Counted from the first letter of the stretch, positions 9,356-20,124 are shown. The stretch: 64,000 nt of DNA from Limnohabitans sp. Rim8 (GCA_945901045.1 CAMDKK010000009.1:1-64000); one strand, 5' to 3'. Numbers and translations are program-made. The notes: generated by a model from the sequence alone, not told the origin.

Positions 9356-9739
9356 TTACGCAGCTGTTGGCGAAGAAACTTCAGAGCGATCGACTAATTC
9401 GACCAAGGCCATAGGTGCATTGTCACCCACACGGAAACCCATTTTCAGGATACGTGTGTAGCCACCAGGACGCTTGTTGAAACGAGGTCCCAGATCAGTG
9501 AACAATTTGGTCACGCTGTCGCGATCCCGCAAGCGGTTGAATGCAAGCCGCCTGTTGGACAAGGAGTCCACTTTGGCCAATGTAATCATCGGCTCGATCA
9601 CGCGGCGCAATTCTTTGGCCTTGGGTACTGTGGTTTTGATGACTTCATGCTCAATGAGTGAATTCATCATGTTTTGCAACATCGCCAGGCGGTGTGAGCT
9701 GGTGCGATTGAGTTTACGTAATCCGTGTCCGTGACGCAT
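9356..9739 (-). CDS. rplQ: 50S ribosomal protein L17
   Basis: L17 lines the peptide exit region of the large subunit. The protein opens [17 protein letters not shown], the diagnostic bL17 start, and continues with the conserved [20 protein letters not shown]. At 127 aa it has the short bacterial form. It is the last protein gene of the ribosomal block, 79 bp after rpoA, as is usual, and is followed at once by tRNA-fMet. Confidence 0.98.
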   Translation of the reverse strand: MRHGHGLRKLNRTSSHRLAMLQNMMNSLIEHEVIKTTVPKAKELRRVIEPMITLAKVDSLSNRRLAFNRLRDRDSVTKLFTDLGPRFNKRPGGYTRILKMGFRVGDNAPMALVELVDRSEVSSPTAA

Positions 9740-9794
9740 AGTGCTTTCCTTTCTTTATTAAACAAACAGCCGTGTCAGGTACTGCCCGTGCACT

Positions 9795-9817
9795 CCCACC
9801 CCAAGGTGGGGCATTTT
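9795..9817 (+). terminator. hairpin with T-run between rpoA and rplQ, plus-strand sense
   Basis: CCCACC/GGTGGG with loop CCAA is followed by GCA and seven T residues on the plus strand. In the direction of the ribosomal operon (minus) the hairpin has no uridine run and would not stop transcription. It could block antisense transcription entering rpoA, or simply stabilise the rpoA mRNA end. Confidence 0.5.
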
Positions 9818-9818
9818 T

Positions 9819-10811
9819 TTAGCGCTTTTCCAAACCGGCCGGTGGCCAGCTTTCCAGCTTCATACCCAATGTCAAACCGCGGGAAGCCAAAACTTCTTTG
9901 ATTTCGTTGAGTGATTTACGGCCCAAGTTCGGGGTCTTGAGCAATTCATTTTCAGAACGCTGTATCAAATCGCCAATATAGTAAATATTTTCTGCTTTGA
10001 GACAGTTTGCAGAACGAACAGTGAGTTCAAGTTCGTCAACTGGGCGCAGTAAAATAGGATCGAAGCTGCCTGCGCCACCACGTTGCGATGGAGCATCAAA
10101 GGCGGACAATTCACTGCCTTCGAGTTGCGCGAATACAGCCAATTGCTCGACCAGGATTTTAGCCGAGGCGCGTACAGCATCTTCAGCTGTAATAGCACCA
10201 TTGGTTTCAATCTCAATGACCAATTTATCCAAGTCAGTGCGTTGTTCCACACGGGCGCTCTCAACTGTATAGCTCACGCGCTTCACAGGGGAGAATGAAG
10301 CATCTAATACGATGCGTCCCAAGGACTTGGTCGGTTCGTCTGCAAAGCGGCGCATGGTACCAGGCACATAGCCACGGCCCTTTTCCACCTTGATTTGCAT
10401 ATCGAGTTTGCCACCGTGAGACAAGTTCGCGATCACATGCTCAGGGTTGACGATTTCAACGTCGTGCGGTGTTTGAATATCCGCTGCAGTGACAGGGCCT
10501 TCGCCGTCTTTGCGCAGACTCAAAGTAACTTCGTCGCGGTTGTGCAACTTAAACACAACTCCTTTGAGGTTCAGTAAAATGTTGACGACATCTTCCTGAA
10601 CGCCATCAATGGAAGAGTATTCATGCACAACGCCAGCGATCGTGACCTCGGTGGCGGAATAACCGACCATAGAAGACAAAAGGACACGACGCAAGGCATT
10701 GCCCAGAGTGTGGCCATAACCACGCTCAAAAGGCTCCAGAGTTACTTTGGCGCGGTTTGCGGCCAATTGTTCAACTTGGATGGCTTTAGGTTTCAACAGA
10801 TTGGTTTGCAT
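9819..10811 (-). CDS. rpoA: RNA polymerase alpha subunit
   Basis: The alpha dimer scaffolds RNA polymerase assembly and contacts promoter UP elements and activators. The N-terminal domain contains [18 protein letters not shown] (about residues 30-47). The C-terminal domain has [17 protein letters not shown] and [13 protein letters not shown], the DNA- and activator-binding helices. The length of 330 aa is standard. It lies between rpsD and rplQ, the classic alpha-operon order. Confidence 0.98.
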   Translation of the reverse strand: MQTNLLKPKAIQVEQLAANRAKVTLEPFERGYGHTLGNALRRVLLSSMVGYSATEVTIAGVVHEYSSIDGVQEDVVNILLNLKGVVFKLHNRDEVTLSLRKDGEGPVTAADIQTPHDVEIVNPEHVIANLSHGGKLDMQIKVEKGRGYVPGTMRRFADEPTKSLGRIVLDASFSPVKRVSYTVESARVEQRTDLDKLVIEIETNGAITAEDAVRASAKILVEQLAVFAQLEGSELSAFDAPSQRGGAGSFDPILLRPVDELELTVRSANCLKAENIYYIGDLIQRSENELLKTPNLGRKSLNEIKEVLASRGLTLGMKLESWPPAGLEKR

Positions 10812-10916
10812 TCAGACTTCCTCTCAATACCCTCGGTACGTTACACCGGTAAGGCTGATGAAGCACCCGGCCCTGCGATGCACCACAGGTCGGGAACGAT
10901 TGAAACGATAACGAGA

Positions 10917-11540
10917 TTAACGTGAATACAATTCAACGATCAGCGATTCGTTGATGTCAGCACCGAACTCGTCACGGTCAGGAACTTTCTTGAAAATGCC
11001 TTCGGCTTTTTCGATGTTCACTTCGACCCAAGCAGGCATGCCTACTTGTTGAGCCAATTGCAAGGCTTCAACCACACGGTTTTGTTTCTTGGACTTTTCG
11101 CGCACGGCCACAACGTCACCGGCTTTCACCAAGTACGAAGGGATATTCACCGGTTGACCATTCACAGTCAAAGCTTTATGAGATACCAACTGACGCGACT
11201 CAGCCCGCGTGGATCCAAAACCCATGCGGTAGGTCACATTGTCCAGACGGCACTCCAGCAAGGCCAACAGGTTGGAGCCTGTATTGCCCTTACGGCGATC
11301 GGCTTCGGCAAAGTAGCGGCGGAATTGTTTTTCCAAAATCCCGTACATGCGTTTGACTTTTTGCTTTTCACGCAATTGCAAACCGAAGTCAGAGGTGCGC
11401 TGGCCTGAGGTACGGCCGTGTTGACCTGGCTTGGTATCAAATTTGGATTTGTCAGCAATCGAGCGACGTGCGCTCTTTAAAAACAGATCGGTGCCTTCAC
11501 GGCGGGAGAGTTTGGCCTTGGGGCCGAGGTAACGTGCCAC
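10917..11540 (-). CDS. rpsD: 30S ribosomal protein S4
   Basis: S4 is a primary 16S rRNA binder that nucleates small-subunit assembly. The sequence [16 protein letters not shown], the central [12 protein letters not shown] and the S4 RNA-binding domain ([23 protein letters not shown] in part) are clear. At 207 aa it is full length and lacks the N-terminal zinc cysteines found in some orthologues. In E. coli S4 represses its own alpha operon. No leader pseudoknot was assessed here. Confidence 0.98.
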   Translation of the reverse strand: MARYLGPKAKLSRREGTDLFLKSARRSIADKSKFDTKPGQHGRTSGQRTSDFGLQLREKQKVKRMYGILEKQFRRYFAEADRRKGNTGSNLLALLECRLDNVTYRMGFGSTRAESRQLVSHKALTVNGQPVNIPSYLVKAGDVVAVREKSKKQNRVVEALQLAQQVGMPAWVEVNIEKAEGIFKKVPDRDEFGADINESLIVELYSR

Positions 11541-11621
11541 TTGAGCTTCCTTTTATGTCATCTGCTGCACTAACGTACAGGAGCCATTGCCGATGAGGCA
11601 ATGGCGGTGGGCTTGGTTAAA

Positions 11622-12026
11622 TTAGATACGGCGACGCTTTTGTGGGCGGCAACCGTTGTGCGGCATGGGTGTCACATCGGCAATCGATGTAATACGTATA
11701 CCCAATGCACCCAACGCTCGGACCGAAGATTCACGGCCAGGACCTGGGCCTTTGATTTCGACGTCAAGATTCTTGATGCCTTGTTCAATGGCTGCACGAC
11801 CAGCGACCTCAGAAGCTACCTGGGCTGCAAAAGGTGTCGACTTGCGAGAACCTTTGAACCCTTGGCCACCCGAGGAAGCCCAAGACAAAGCATTGCCCTG
11901 GCGATCGGTGATCGTGATGATGGTGTTGTTGAACGATGCATGCACGTGTGCAATACCGTCAGCAACGTTTTTACGGACTTTTTTGCGAACGCGTTGTGCG
12001 GCGTTATTCGAGGGGGCTTTTGCCAT
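11622..12026 (-). CDS. rpsK: 30S ribosomal protein S11
   Basis: S11 sits on the platform of the small subunit near the Shine-Dalgarno helix. Conserved features are [22 protein letters not shown], the [17 protein letters not shown] loop and the basic C-terminal [15 protein letters not shown]. The 134-aa length agrees with other betaproteobacterial S11 proteins. It lies 19 bp after rpsM and 81 bp before rpsD. Confidence 0.98.
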   Translation of the reverse strand: MAKAPSNNAAQRVRKKVRKNVADGIAHVHASFNNTIITITDRQGNALSWASSGGQGFKGSRKSTPFAAQVASEVAGRAAIEQGIKNLDVEIKGPGPGRESSVRALGALGIRITSIADVTPMPHNGCRPQKRRRI

Positions 12027-12045
12027 AGTGGTCTCTCAATCCCTT

Positions 12046-12411
12046 TTATTTCTTCAAAGCGGCAGCACCTTTGCGCGGACCCTTGCGGGTACGTGCATTG
12101 GTACGAGTACGCTGACCACGCATGGGCAGGCCACGACGATGGCGAAAGCCACGGTAGCAACCAATGTCCATCAAACGTTTGATGTTCATGGTTGTTTCGC
12201 GACGCAGGTCACCTTCTATGGTGAACACTGCGATGTGATCGCGAATTTTTTCCAAGTCGCCGTCCGTCAGATCTTTGATCTTCTTGGAATAAGCAATGCC
12301 GCAAGCTTCGCAGATTTGACGTGCGCGCGTGCGACCGATGCCGAAAATGGCGGTCAAGCCAATCTCTGCATGCTTGTGCGGCGGAATGTTGATGCCAGCA
12401 ATACGTGCCAT
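12046..12411 (-). CDS. rpsM: 30S ribosomal protein S13
   Basis: S13 contacts the P-site tRNA and the inter-subunit bridge B1. The protein begins [20 protein letters not shown] and has the helix-hairpin-helix [16 protein letters not shown] and the C-terminal tail [18 protein letters not shown] that reaches the P site. It is 121 aa, full length, and lies between rpmJ and rpsK. Confidence 0.98.
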   Translation of the reverse strand: MARIAGINIPPHKHAEIGLTAIFGIGRTRARQICEACGIAYSKKIKDLTDGDLEKIRDHIAVFTIEGDLRRETTMNIKRLMDIGCYRGFRHRRGLPMRGQRTRTNARTRKGPRKGAAALKK

Positions 12412-12435
12412 TTTCTTCCTCTATAACTCTTGCAA

Positions 12436-12549
12436 TCAGCCTTGACGCTGTTTATGACGCGGGTCCGTGCAAATCACACGAACAACACCTTTACGGCGAA
12501 TGATCTTGCAGTTGCGGCAAATTTTCTTCACCGAAGCCGAGACTTTCAT
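12436..12549 (-). CDS. rpmJ: 50S ribosomal protein L36
   Basis: A 37-codon frame begins [20 protein letters not shown] and ends RHKQRQG, with the four zinc ligands Cys11, Cys14, Cys27 and His32. This is the classical zinc-containing bL36. GGAGAT precedes the ATG by 7 nt. It sits between secY and rpsM. In many bacteria infA precedes it, but the 114-bp gap to secY here is too short to hold infA. Confidence 0.97.
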   Translation of the reverse strand: MKVSASVKKICRNCKIIRRKGVVRVICTDPRHKQRQG

Positions 12550-12663
12550 TTTTATCTCCTAAAACACAGTTCAATGTTTTGATTCAATCTGACTCAAAAC
12601 TCAATTTTGGATCCTGCTTAATCGGCAGGAAACTCTTTTAATCTTTGTCTGTCTTTGCCATCA

Positions 12664-13995
12664 TCAGTTGCCCAATGAGGTTTTGAAATTCGCCTTTTTC
12701 AAGAGCGATTCGTATTGCTGAGACATCAGGTAATTCTGCACTTGCGCCATAAAGTCCATGGTCACAACCACAATGATCAGAAGTGAAGTACCACCGAAAT
12801 AGAAGGGGACGTTGTACTTGAGAATCAAAAACTCTGGCAGTAAACACACGAAAGTGATGTAGACAGCGCCAACCAAGGTCAAACGAAGCAAGATTTTATC
12901 AATGAAGCGGGCCGTTTGATCACCTGGGCGAATGCCCGGAATGAACGCGCCACTCTTTTTGAGGTTGTCAGCAGTTTCGCGGCTGTTGAAGACAAGCGCC
13001 GTGTAGAAAAAGCAGAAAAACACAATCGCTGAGGCATAGAACATCACATAAACAGGTTGACCGGGAGTCAAACCGGTGGCAATGTCCTTCAAGAACCGCA
13101 CGAATGCACTGTTGGTATCACCGGAGCTGAACCAATTGATCACAGTAGCAGGCAAGAGAATGATCGAGGATGCAAAGATGGGAGGAATAACACCCGCCAT
13201 GTTCAGCTTCAAAGGAAGGTGAGAAGACTGTCCACCGTAGACTTTGTTGCCGACTTGACGCCGTGCATAGTTCACCAAAATCTTACGTTGACCCCGCTCA
13301 ACAAATACCACGCCAAAAGTCACCAGAGCCACAACCACCACAATCAGTATGGAAATCAGCGGATTCATGGCACCGGTTCGTACCAACTCCAACAAGCCCC
13401 CAACAGCACCTGGTAAGCCTGCTGCAATACCGGCGAAGATCAATATGGAAATACCGTTACCCAAGCCGCGCTCGGTGATCTGCTCACCCAGCCACATTAG
13501 GAAAATTGTGCCTGCCGTCAAACTGACCACAGCCGTCATGCGGAAACCAAAACCGGGATTGATCACCAGACCCGCAGAGGCCTCCAAAGCCACGGCAATG
13601 CCAAGCGACTGAAACAAGGCAAGCCCCAATGCACCGAAACGAGTGTACTGTGTGATCTTTCGACGGCCAGATTCGCCTTCTTTTTTCAACTGTTCAAACG
13701 CCGGCAACACATAGCCCAGCAGTTGCATGATGATCGATGCCGAAATGTACGGCATGATGCCCAAGGCAAATACCGTAAAACGGGACAAAGCGCCACCTGA
13801 GAACATGTTGAACAAGCTCAAAATGCCGCCCTGCTGCCCTTTGAACAACTGCTGCAATTGCGCAGGATCAATACCAGGGACAGGAATGTGCGCACCAACG
13901 CGATAGACCACCAACGCCAGCAATAAAAAGACGAGCCGACGACGCAAGTCACCGTACTGACCTGTTTTGGCTGTTGTTTGAGCGCTGGTTACCAC
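12664..13995 (-). CDS. secY: protein translocase subunit SecY
   Basis: SecY forms the protein-conducting channel of the inner membrane with SecE and SecG. Ten hydrophobic segments are spread over 443 aa. The first follows [26 protein letters not shown]. The plug and lateral-gate regions and the cytoplasmic loop motifs GERGLGNG-like ([15 protein letters not shown]) and [21 protein letters not shown] are present. The start is a GTG. The gene lies between rplO and rpmJ, as in spc operons. Confidence 0.97.
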   Translation of the reverse strand: MVTSAQTTAKTGQYGDLRRRLVFLLLALVVYRVGAHIPVPGIDPAQLQQLFKGQQGGILSLFNMFSGGALSRFTVFALGIMPYISASIIMQLLGYVLPAFEQLKKEGESGRRKITQYTRFGALGLALFQSLGIAVALEASAGLVINPGFGFRMTAVVSLTAGTIFLMWLGEQITERGLGNGISILIFAGIAAGLPGAVGGLLELVRTGAMNPLISILIVVVVALVTFGVVFVERGQRKILVNYARRQVGNKVYGGQSSHLPLKLNMAGVIPPIFASSIILLPATVINWFSSGDTNSAFVRFLKDIATGLTPGQPVYVMFYASAIVFFCFFYTALVFNSRETADNLKKSGAFIPGIRPGDQTARFIDKILLRLTLVGAVYITFVCLLPEFLILKYNVPFYFGGTSLLIIVVVTMDFMAQVQNYLMSQQYESLLKKANFKTSLGN

Positions 13996-14009
13996 TTCAG
14001 GCTTTCAAA

Positions 14010-14441
14010 TTAAGCGATGGAGCCGCCGACCGCTTCGATGGCTGCCTTGGCACCAGCAGTTGCACCGATACCGGTCAACTTCACAGCTTTGGTCAGTTCA
14101 CCTGTTTTGATGACTTTCACGACCTTGACCATCTCGCCGACCAAACCAGCTTGCTTCAGGGTCAGCATGTCCACTTCTGCAGCGCCCAACTTCTCCAAAG
14201 CAGTCAATGTCACTTCGGCGTTGAATTGCAACAGATGAGATTTAAAACCACGCTTGGGCAAACGACGTTGCAAAGGCATTTGACCGCCTTCAAAACCGAC
14301 TTTGTGGTACCCACCCGAGCGGGATTTTTGACCTTTATGACCTCGACCGGCGGTTTTACCCAGACCCGAACCGATACCACGGCCAACGCGACGTTTAGCG
14401 TGTTTAGCGCCGTCTGCAGATTTAATGCTATTGAGTTGCAT
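14010..14441 (-). CDS. rplO: 50S ribosomal protein L15
   Basis: L15 is a late assembly protein of the large subunit. The N-terminal extension [27 protein letters not shown] is diagnostic, followed by [17 protein letters not shown]. The length of 143 aa is typical. It starts 10 bp after rpmD and stops 14 bp before the secY GTG, so the junction is tight. Confidence 0.98.
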   Translation of the reverse strand: MQLNSIKSADGAKHAKRRVGRGIGSGLGKTAGRGHKGQKSRSGGYHKVGFEGGQMPLQRRLPKRGFKSHLLQFNAEVTLTALEKLGAAEVDMLTLKQAGLVGEMVKVVKVIKTGELTKAVKLTGIGATAGAKAAIEAVGGSIA

Positions 14442-14451
14442 CAGATTTCTC

Positions 14452-14637
14452 TCAGAGAACCTTGACCAGGTAGCTGATCTTGTTGATCATGCCGCGAACA
14501 GCAGGTGTATCCTGCAATTCGCTGACGCTATTGAGCTTGCGCAAACCCAGACCACGCACAGTGTCGCGGTGTGATTGCTTGGTACCAATGGGGCTACGCA
14601 CCAATTGAACCTTGACTGTTGCTGCTTGTGTTGTCAT
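14452..14637 (-). CDS. rpmD: 50S ribosomal protein L30
   Basis: This 61-aa protein contains [29 protein letters not shown], the conserved uL30 ferredoxin-like segment, and the closing [14 protein letters not shown]. It stabilises domain II of 23S rRNA near L5. It is placed between rpsE and rplO as in all spc operons. Confidence 0.97.
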   Translation of the reverse strand: MTTQAATVKVQLVRSPIGTKQSHRDTVRGLGLRKLNSVSELQDTPAVRGMINKISYLVKVL

Positions 14638-14651
14638 TTTCTAACTCCAGA

Positions 14652-15170
14652 TCAAGCGAAGATGTCTTCAACGCTCTTGCCGCGCTTGGCAGCAATTTCG
14701 GAAGCTGTCGTGCAGTTGGACAAAGCGTCCAACGTGGCGCGAACCATGTTGTAAGGGTTGGAAGAACCATGGCTCTTGGCCACAATGTCCGTGATTCCGA
14801 CCACTTCAAAAACTGCACGCATAGGGCCGCCAGCAATGATGCCGGTACCTTTTGGCGCTGGAGCCATCATCACGCGGGCGGCACCATGATGACCCAACAC
14901 TGCATGATGGATCGTGCCATTTTTAAGCGGCACTTTGTTCAAGTTTCGGCGGGCTTCTTCCATCGCTTTTTGCACAGCAGCAGGCACTTCTTTCGACTTG
15001 CCCTTGCCCATGCCGACTTTACCGTCGCCGTCACCCACCACCGTCAATGCGGCGAAACCCAAAATACGACCACCCTTGACCACTTTGGTCACGCGGTTGA
15101 CCGCAATCATCTTTTCGCGCAGACCGTCTTCAGGACCGTCACCTTGCGGTTTTGCTGTAAATTTAGCCAT
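14652..15170 (-). CDS. rpsE: 30S ribosomal protein S5
   Basis: S5 helps translational accuracy and mRNA unwinding at the entry channel. The double-stranded RNA-binding domain reads [18 protein letters not shown] and the C-terminal lobe [22 protein letters not shown]. The length of 172 aa is usual. A 14-bp gap separates it from rpmD and 17 bp from rplR. Confidence 0.98.
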   Translation of the reverse strand: MAKFTAKPQGDGPEDGLREKMIAVNRVTKVVKGGRILGFAALTVVGDGDGKVGMGKGKSKEVPAAVQKAMEEARRNLNKVPLKNGTIHHAVLGHHGAARVMMAPAPKGTGIIAGGPMRAVFEVVGITDIVAKSHGSSNPYNMVRATLDALSNCTTASEIAAKRGKSVEDIFA

Positions 15171-15187
15171 TTATAACTCCGATCCGA

Positions 15188-15553
15188 TTAGAACTGCAGA
15201 CCTGCTTCGCGGGCTGCGTCGGCCAAAGCCTTGACACGACCGTGATAGGCGAAACCTGCGCGATCAAAAGCCACTTTTTCGACACCAGCGGCTTTGGCTT
15301 TTTCAGCAATGCGCTTGCCAATGATTTGTGCTGCATGCGCGTTGCCGCCCTTACCGGCTGCACCAAGTTCCTTGCGGATGTCGGCTTCGGATGTCGATGC
15401 AGTTGCCAAAACTTTGGTACCACAACCAGAGATAATGCTGGCATAGATGTGTAAATTGGTGCGGTTCACCGTCAAACGCGCTACGCCTTGTTGTGCAATG
15501 CGGATACGGGTTTGACGCGAACGACGCAGACGCTGCTCTTTTTTGGTCAACAT
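15188..15553 (-). CDS. rplR: 50S ribosomal protein L18
   Basis: L18 joins L5 and L25 in binding 5S rRNA. The basic N-terminus [19 protein letters not shown], the [16 protein letters not shown] segment and the final [19 protein letters not shown] are characteristic. It is 121 aa, full length. Confidence 0.98.
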   Translation of the reverse strand: MLTKKEQRLRRSRQTRIRIAQQGVARLTVNRTNLHIYASIISGCGTKVLATASTSEADIRKELGAAGKGGNAHAAQIIGKRIAEKAKAAGVEKVAFDRAGFAYHGRVKALADAAREAGLQF

Positions 15554-15564
15554 GATGCAGCTCC

Positions 15565-16098
15565 TTATTTCTTCTTAGTCTCTTTGATCGTGATCTTCTC
15601 ATCCGAATAACGGATGCCCTTGCCCTTGTAAGGCTCAGGAGGACGAACAGCGCGAATCTCAGCAGCAATTTGGCCAACACGTTGACGGTCGGCACCTTTG
15701 ATCACAACTTCCGTCGGGGTCGGGGTGGCCACCGTGATACCCGCAGGCATTTCGATGTTGACGGGGTGTGAATAACCAACAGCCAGGTTCAGCTTTTCGC
15801 CTGAAGCTGCCGCTTTGTAACCCACACCAACCAGTAACAGCTTTTTCTCGAAGCCTTTGGTGACTCCGGTCACCATGTTGTTAACCAACTGGCGCAAGGT
15901 ACCGCTCATCGCATTGGCTTCGCGAGAGTCATTGGCGGGTGCAAAACTCAGTTTGCCCGCATCGTTTGTGATCGTTACCAACATGCTGGCTGCCACTGTC
16001 AAGGCGCCACCGGCACCCTTGACATTGACTTGATCCTGTTTTATCGACACATCCACGCCAGCGGGGATGGTGATTGGCATTTTTCCTATTCGGGACAT
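15565..16098 (-). CDS. rplF: 50S ribosomal protein L6
   Basis: L6 lies at the base of the L7/L12 stalk near the sarcin-ricin loop. I placed the start at ATG 16098 ([15 protein letters not shown]), preceded by AGGAG 7 nt upstream, which gives the usual 177 aa. The open frame continues upstream but without family similarity. The C-terminal L6 signature [14 protein letters not shown] is intact. Confidence 0.98.
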   Translation of the reverse strand: MSRIGKMPITIPAGVDVSIKQDQVNVKGAGGALTVAASMLVTITNDAGKLSFAPANDSREANAMSGTLRQLVNNMVTGVTKGFEKKLLLVGVGYKAAASGEKLNLAVGYSHPVNIEMPAGITVATPTPTEVVIKGADRQRVGQIAAEIRAVRPPEPYKGKGIRYSDEKITIKETKKK

Positions 16099-16114
16099 TT
16101 TGTCTCTCCTGCGA

Positions 16115-16510
16115 TTAAGCGACGTAGCAAAGTACTTCGCCACCGACACCGGTTGCGCGCGCTTTGCGGTCGGTCATCACACCTTGTGGTGTGGTGACAA
16201 TCGCCACGCCAAGTCCGTTTTGAACTTGTGGAATGGCGTCACGGCCTTTGTACACTCGCAAGCCTGGGCGGCTCACGCGCTCGATGCGCTCGATTACCGG
16301 GCGACCTGCGTAGTACTTCAGGGCAATTTCAAGCTCAGATTTGCCGTCAGCGGTCTTGACTTGGAAGCCGTCGATGTAACCTTCATCTTTCAGCACCTGT
16401 GCAATCGCCACTTTCACTTTTGAAGATGGGATGGACACGGTGGCTTTGGCCACCATTTGTGCGTTGCGGATGCGGGTCAGCAAATCGGCAATGGGATCAC
16501 TCATGCTCAT
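16115..16510 (-). CDS. rpsH: 30S ribosomal protein S8
   Basis: S8 binds helix 21 of 16S rRNA and in E. coli represses the spc operon by binding an rplE leader mimic. The protein starts [18 protein letters not shown] and has the C-terminal signature [20 protein letters not shown], with [10 protein letters not shown] as its end. It is 131 aa. Whether an S8 site exists before rplE here was not tested by folding. Confidence 0.98.
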   Translation of the reverse strand: MSMSDPIADLLTRIRNAQMVAKATVSIPSSKVKVAIAQVLKDEGYIDGFQVKTADGKSELEIALKYYAGRPVIERIERVSRPGLRVYKGRDAIPQVQNGLGVAIVTTPQGVMTDRKARATGVGGEVLCYVA

Positions 16511-16529
16511 GTTGTTCTCTCCTGCCGTA

Positions 16530-16835
16530 TTACCAGCTGGCCTTGGTCATGCCGGGAATGTTGCCCTGGAAGGCCAATTCTCGAATCTTGGCGCGGCCCA
16601 GGCCGAATTGACGGAACGTACCACGTGGACGACCGGTGATTTCACAACGGTTGCGTTGACGCGTGGGATTGGCGTTACGTGGAAGCTTTTGCAGACCCAA
16701 ACGGGCTGCTGCACGCTCTTCGTCAGTGCGCTTGGCACTGTTGGCAATGGCTTTCAATTCCGCATGCTTTGCTGCGTACTTGGCCACCAACCGGTCTCGT
16801 TTGAGCTCGCGCTCGATCAATGCTTGTTTAGCCAC
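16530..16835 (-). CDS. rpsN: 30S ribosomal protein S14
   Basis: The 101-aa long-form S14 lacks the CXXC zinc motifs of the short form. It reads (M)[19 protein letters not shown] at the start and ends [17 protein letters not shown]. The start is a GTG at 16835 with GAGG 6 nt upstream. The frame is open further upstream but that part overlaps rplE and is not family-like. Confidence 0.97.
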   Translation of the reverse strand: MAKQALIERELKRDRLVAKYAAKHAELKAIANSAKRTDEERAAARLGLQKLPRNANPTRQRNRCEITGRPRGTFRQFGLGRAKIRELAFQGNIPGMTKASW

Positions 16836-16843
16836 GTGCCACC

Positions 16844-17389
16844 TCAGTTCTTGAAAGGGAAACGGAAGCCAGCGAGGAGCGCCTTGCACTCGTCGTCGGT
16901 CTTAGCCGTCGTGGTGATGCTGATGTTGAGGCCACGCAAGGCATCCACCTTGTCGTACTCAATCTCAGGGAAAATGATCTGCTCTTTAACGCCAACGTTG
17001 TAGTTGCCGCGACCATCAAAAGCACGACCCGAAATACCGCGGAAGTCACGCACACGGGGCAAAGCCACGGTCACGAAACGATCTAGGAATTCATACATTT
17101 GCACGCCACGCAGCGTGACCATGCAGCCAATGGGTTGGAGTTCACGGATTTTAAAACCCGCAATCGCTTTTTTGGCCTTGGTCACCACGGGGCGCTGACC
17201 CGCGATCTTTGTCATGTCACTGACGGCGTGGTCCATGACCTTTTTGTCAGCCACCGCCTCAGACACACCCATGTTCAAGGTGATCTTGGTGATGCGGGGC
17301 ACCTGCATAGGAGACTTGTAGCCAAATTTGGCCATCATCTCTGGGGCAACTTTTTCGCGATAGTGTTGTTGGAGTCGTGCCATGGTCAT
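16844..17389 (-). CDS. rplE: 50S ribosomal protein L5
   Basis: L5 binds 5S rRNA and contacts P-site tRNA. Conserved segments are [34 protein letters not shown] and [15 protein letters not shown]. The ATG at 17389 overlaps the rplX stop by 4 nt. The second ATG at 17383 gives the family-like N-terminus MARLQQHY and may be the real start. The length is 181 or 179 aa. Confidence 0.97.
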   Translation of the reverse strand: MTMARLQQHYREKVAPEMMAKFGYKSPMQVPRITKITLNMGVSEAVADKKVMDHAVSDMTKIAGQRPVVTKAKKAIAGFKIRELQPIGCMVTLRGVQMYEFLDRFVTVALPRVRDFRGISGRAFDGRGNYNVGVKEQIIFPEIEYDKVDALRGLNISITTTAKTDDECKALLAGFRFPFKN

Positions 17390-17706
17390 GCCACCTTGAT
17401 TTCTTCGCCGCTCGACTTGTAAACGCGTACGCGCTTGCCGTCAGCCTGCTGCTTGATACCCACTCGATCAGCCTTGCCAGAGACGACATTGAAAATCGCC
17501 AGGTTGGATTGGTGAATCGGCATGGTTTTTTCGATGATGCCGCCAGTTGTACCCTTCATAGGGTTTGGCTTGGCATGCTTTTTCACGAGGTTGATACCCT
17601 CGACAACCAAATGTGCGTCATCGGTACGCTGGGAAACTTTTCCGCGCTTACCTTTGTCGCGACCTGTGATGACGATCACGTCATCGCCTTTGCGAATCTT
17701 GTTCAT
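17386..17706 (-). CDS. rplX: 50S ribosomal protein L24
   Basis: L24 is an early assembly initiator at the exit tunnel. The KOW motif is in [19 protein letters not shown], followed by [18 protein letters not shown] and [19 protein letters not shown]. It is 106 aa, normal length. It starts 11 bp after rplN and overlaps rplE. Confidence 0.98.
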   Translation of the reverse strand: MNKIRKGDDVIVITGRDKGKRGKVSQRTDDAHLVVEGINLVKKHAKPNPMKGTTGGIIEKTMPIHQSNLAIFNVVSGKADRVGIKQQADGKRVRVYKSSGEEIKVA

Positions 17707-17717
17707 GGGGCGCGTCC

Positions 17718-18086
17718 TTACAACACTTCAGGGGCCAATGACACGATCTTCATGAACTTTTCGGTACGCAATTCACGCGTCACGGGTCCAAAGATACGGG
17801 TGCCGATAGGCTCGAGTTTGTTATTCAGCAACACTGCGGCGTTGCCATCGAACTTGACAAGCGAGCCATCACTACGGCGAATACCCTTGGCCGTACGAAC
17901 CACCACCGCGCTGTAGATCTCGCCTTTTTTGACGCGACCACGCGGAGCTGCTTCCTTGATGCTCACCTTAATAATGTCGCCAACACTGGCGTAGCGACGC
18001 CTGGACCCGCCGAGCACTTTGATGCACAGCACGGACTTTGCGCCGGTGTTGTCGGCAACGTCCAACCGAGATTCTGTCTGGATCAT
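17718..18086 (-). CDS. rplN: 50S ribosomal protein L14
   Basis: L14 forms inter-subunit bridges B5 and B8. The 122-aa protein starts [19 protein letters not shown] and ends [12 protein letters not shown]. An upstream in-frame ATG would add 14 residues not seen in the family. It is the first gene of this ribosomal block. The usual preceding genes rpsJ to rpsQ are absent, and a promoter at 18233-18261 drives it through a leader of about 140 nt. Confidence 0.98.
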   Translation of the reverse strand: MIQTESRLDVADNTGAKSVLCIKVLGGSRRRYASVGDIIKVSIKEAAPRGRVKKGEIYSAVVVRTAKGIRRSDGSLVKFDGNAAVLLNNKLEPIGTRIFGPVTRELRTEKFMKIVSLAPEVL

Positions 18087-18232
18087 TTCTATATTCCCAA
18101 CTTGCACCCTTGAAGTTTGATTTTTCAATCAATCCTCATAAGATCAGTCTTGGGCCCGTCATCCACATCGCGAACCACTCGCAGTGCTTTGATTGGGCAG
18201 ATAACCACGCTTTTTCACAAGCGAAGCCCACT

Positions 18233-18261
18233 AGTATGCCATCAAAAATAGGGCTCGTCAA
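18233..18261 (-). promoter_or_regulatory. sigma-70 promoter of the rplN ribosomal block
   Basis: TTGACG (18261-18256) and CATACT (18238-18233) are separated by exactly 17 bp on the minus strand, five and four matches to the consensus hexamers. This predicts a leader of about 140 nt before rplN. The remaining 18262-18407 interval up to proC is AT-rich and holds no gene I can see. Confidence 0.75.
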
Positions 18262-18407
18262 CACCTTGCTGAGTTTTTTTCTTTTGTACACCCGATTTCA
18301 AATATGTGCGGTCGCATTTTTTTGACTACCAACGACAATGCCACGTCATACGCCCTGAATTACTTCTTTTTGCCTTTTGAAAATCATCATTTTTTATTCA
18401 TCCCACC

Positions 18408-19238
18408 ATGATCTCAGCAATAGACTCACTACATATAGCCTTCATTGGCGGTGGCAACATGGCCAGCGCCATCATTGGCGGATTGCTTAAGCAAGGCCTT
18501 CGCCCGCACCAAATTCAGGTGGTGGAGCCTTTTGCCGAAACAGCGCTGAAACTCAGGGAACAATTTGGCATTACCGTTTTACCGGACGCCAGCAAGGCAC
18601 TTGCGCAGGTTGATTTGATGGTCTGGGCCGTCAAACCTCAGGTCTTTAAAGAAGCTGCTGAACCGGTCCTGCCTTTTGCCTCCAAGGCACTGCATTTGTC
18701 AGTCGCAGCAGGCATTCGCACGGACAGCATTGCGGCCTGGCTGCGAACGACCCGGGTCGTGCGTTGCATGCCCAACACACCTGCATTGGTCGGCAAAGGC
18801 ATGACCGCTTTGTTTGCGCTTGCGCAGGTCTCCGACCCAGAAAAGTCCTTGGTTGAACACATCATCCGCACCACTGGGGAATTCATGTGGGTAAACGCAG
18901 AAAAGCAACTTGACGCTGTGACCGCCTTGTCTGGCTCGGGTCCTGCCTATGTGTTTTATTTCCTCGAAGCCATGACCCAGGCAGGCGTGGTCATGGGTCT
19001 GAGTTCAGAGCAGGCTTACCGCTTGGCTGTGGCCACCTTTGCCGGGGCTTCTGAGCTGGCCCGGGCTTCCGACGAGTCCGCTGAAGTGCTGCGTCAACGC
19101 GTCACGTCCAAAGGCGGCACCACTTACGCCGCCATCACCTCGATGGAAACTGCAGGCGTCAAATCGGCTTTTATCACAGCCATGCAGGCAGCCGAACAAC
19201 GTGCACACGAATTGGGCGACGAGTTCGGCAAGGTTTGA
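18408..19238 (+). CDS. proC: pyrroline-5-carboxylate reductase
   Basis: ProC makes proline from pyrroline-5-carboxylate with NAD(P)H. The Rossmann motif is AFIGGGNMASAIIGGLL near the N-terminus. The catalytic-domain signature appears in ALSGSGPAYVFYFLEAM and in QRVTSKGGTTYAAI. The 276-aa length is usual. The gene is divergent from rplN across 321 bp and convergent with ubiA across 16 bp. Confidence 0.96.
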   Translation: MISAIDSLHIAFIGGGNMASAIIGGLLKQGLRPHQIQVVEPFAETALKLREQFGITVLPDASKALAQVDLMVWAVKPQVFKEAAEPVLPFASKALHLSVAAGIRTDSIAAWLRTTRVVRCMPNTPALVGKGMTALFALAQVSDPEKSLVEHIIRTTGEFMWVNAEKQLDAVTALSGSGPAYVFYFLEAMTQAGVVMGLSSEQAYRLAVATFAGASELARASDESAEVLRQRVTSKGGTTYAAITSMETAGVKSAFITAMQAAEQRAHELGDEFGKV

Positions 19239-19254
19239 TTTAACACCCCCTGGC

Positions 19255-20124
19255 TCACGGCGCCAAACCCAGCACGACCCCCACAAAAACCGTCAAGCCC
19301 AGCCAGTGGTTCATTCGGAAAGCTTTGAAACAGGCTTCTCGGGTACGGTGGCGAATCAGGCTGAAGTGCCAGACCACTTGAAGCAGCGCGATCGCGCCAG
19401 CCACAGCAGCCGCAACACCTTGGATGCGGTCGCCCAACGCCCAGGCCCATATCCCCAAATAAGCCATGTAAAAGCCCATGATGGCGGGGATGTCCTTGTC
19501 ACCCAAGGTGATGGCTGAGGTCTTCATGCCGATGCGCAGATCGTCGTCTCGGTCCACCATCGCGTACTCCGTGTCATAGGCCATGACCCAAAACAAGTTC
19601 CCCAGCAACAGAATCCACGCCAGCAAGGGCACCTCGCTTTGCACCGCCGCAAAGGCCATGGGAATGCCAAAACTGAAGGCGACGCCTAAGACGGCTTGGG
19701 GCATCGAAACAACCCGCTTGGCATAGGGATAAACCACCGCCGTCGCCAGCGCCGCAAATGACCACATCACTGCCGTGCGGTTGATCGTCAGGACCAAGCA
19801 AAAAGCCAGCATCGCCAAGACGGCCCCCAAAACCAAGGCCTCCTTGACCGCCAAACGCCCGCTGGTAACGGGTCGATCGGCGGTGCGTTTAACGTGCTTG
19901 TCAAAGTTGCGGTCGGCCACATCGTTCAAGCAACATCCTGCGCTGCGCATCAAGACAGTTCCCAAGCTGAATACCATGACCAAATGCCACCCCGGAAAGC
20001 CGTCCGCAGCCACCCACAAGGCGGCCAAAGAGGGCCACAGCAGCAGCAGCCACCCCGCAGGGCGATTCCAGCGAATCAGATCCAGATACAGCTGAATTTT
20101 TTCTCGCAACAATGCAGTCCTCAT
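19255..20124 (-). CDS. ubiA: 4-hydroxybenzoate polyprenyltransferase
   Basis: UbiA attaches the polyprenyl tail to 4-hydroxybenzoate in ubiquinone synthesis at the inner membrane. The first aspartate-rich motif is [15 protein letters not shown] and the second is [13 protein letters not shown], both Mg-diphosphate binding. Eight or nine hydrophobic helices fill the 289 aa. The start overlaps the oxyR stop by 4 nt, so it is translated with oxyR. Confidence 0.95.
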   Translation of the reverse strand: MRTALLREKIQLYLDLIRWNRPAGWLLLLWPSLAALWVAADGFPGWHLVMVFSLGTVLMRSAGCCLNDVADRNFDKHVKRTADRPVTSGRLAVKEALVLGAVLAMLAFCLVLTINRTAVMWSFAALATAVVYPYAKRVVSMPQAVLGVAFSFGIPMAFAAVQSEVPLLAWILLLGNLFWVMAYDTEYAMVDRDDDLRIGMKTSAITLGDKDIPAIMGFYMAYLGIWAWALGDRIQGVAAAVAGAIALLQVVWHFSLIRHRTREACFKAFRMNHWLGLTVFVGVVLGLAP

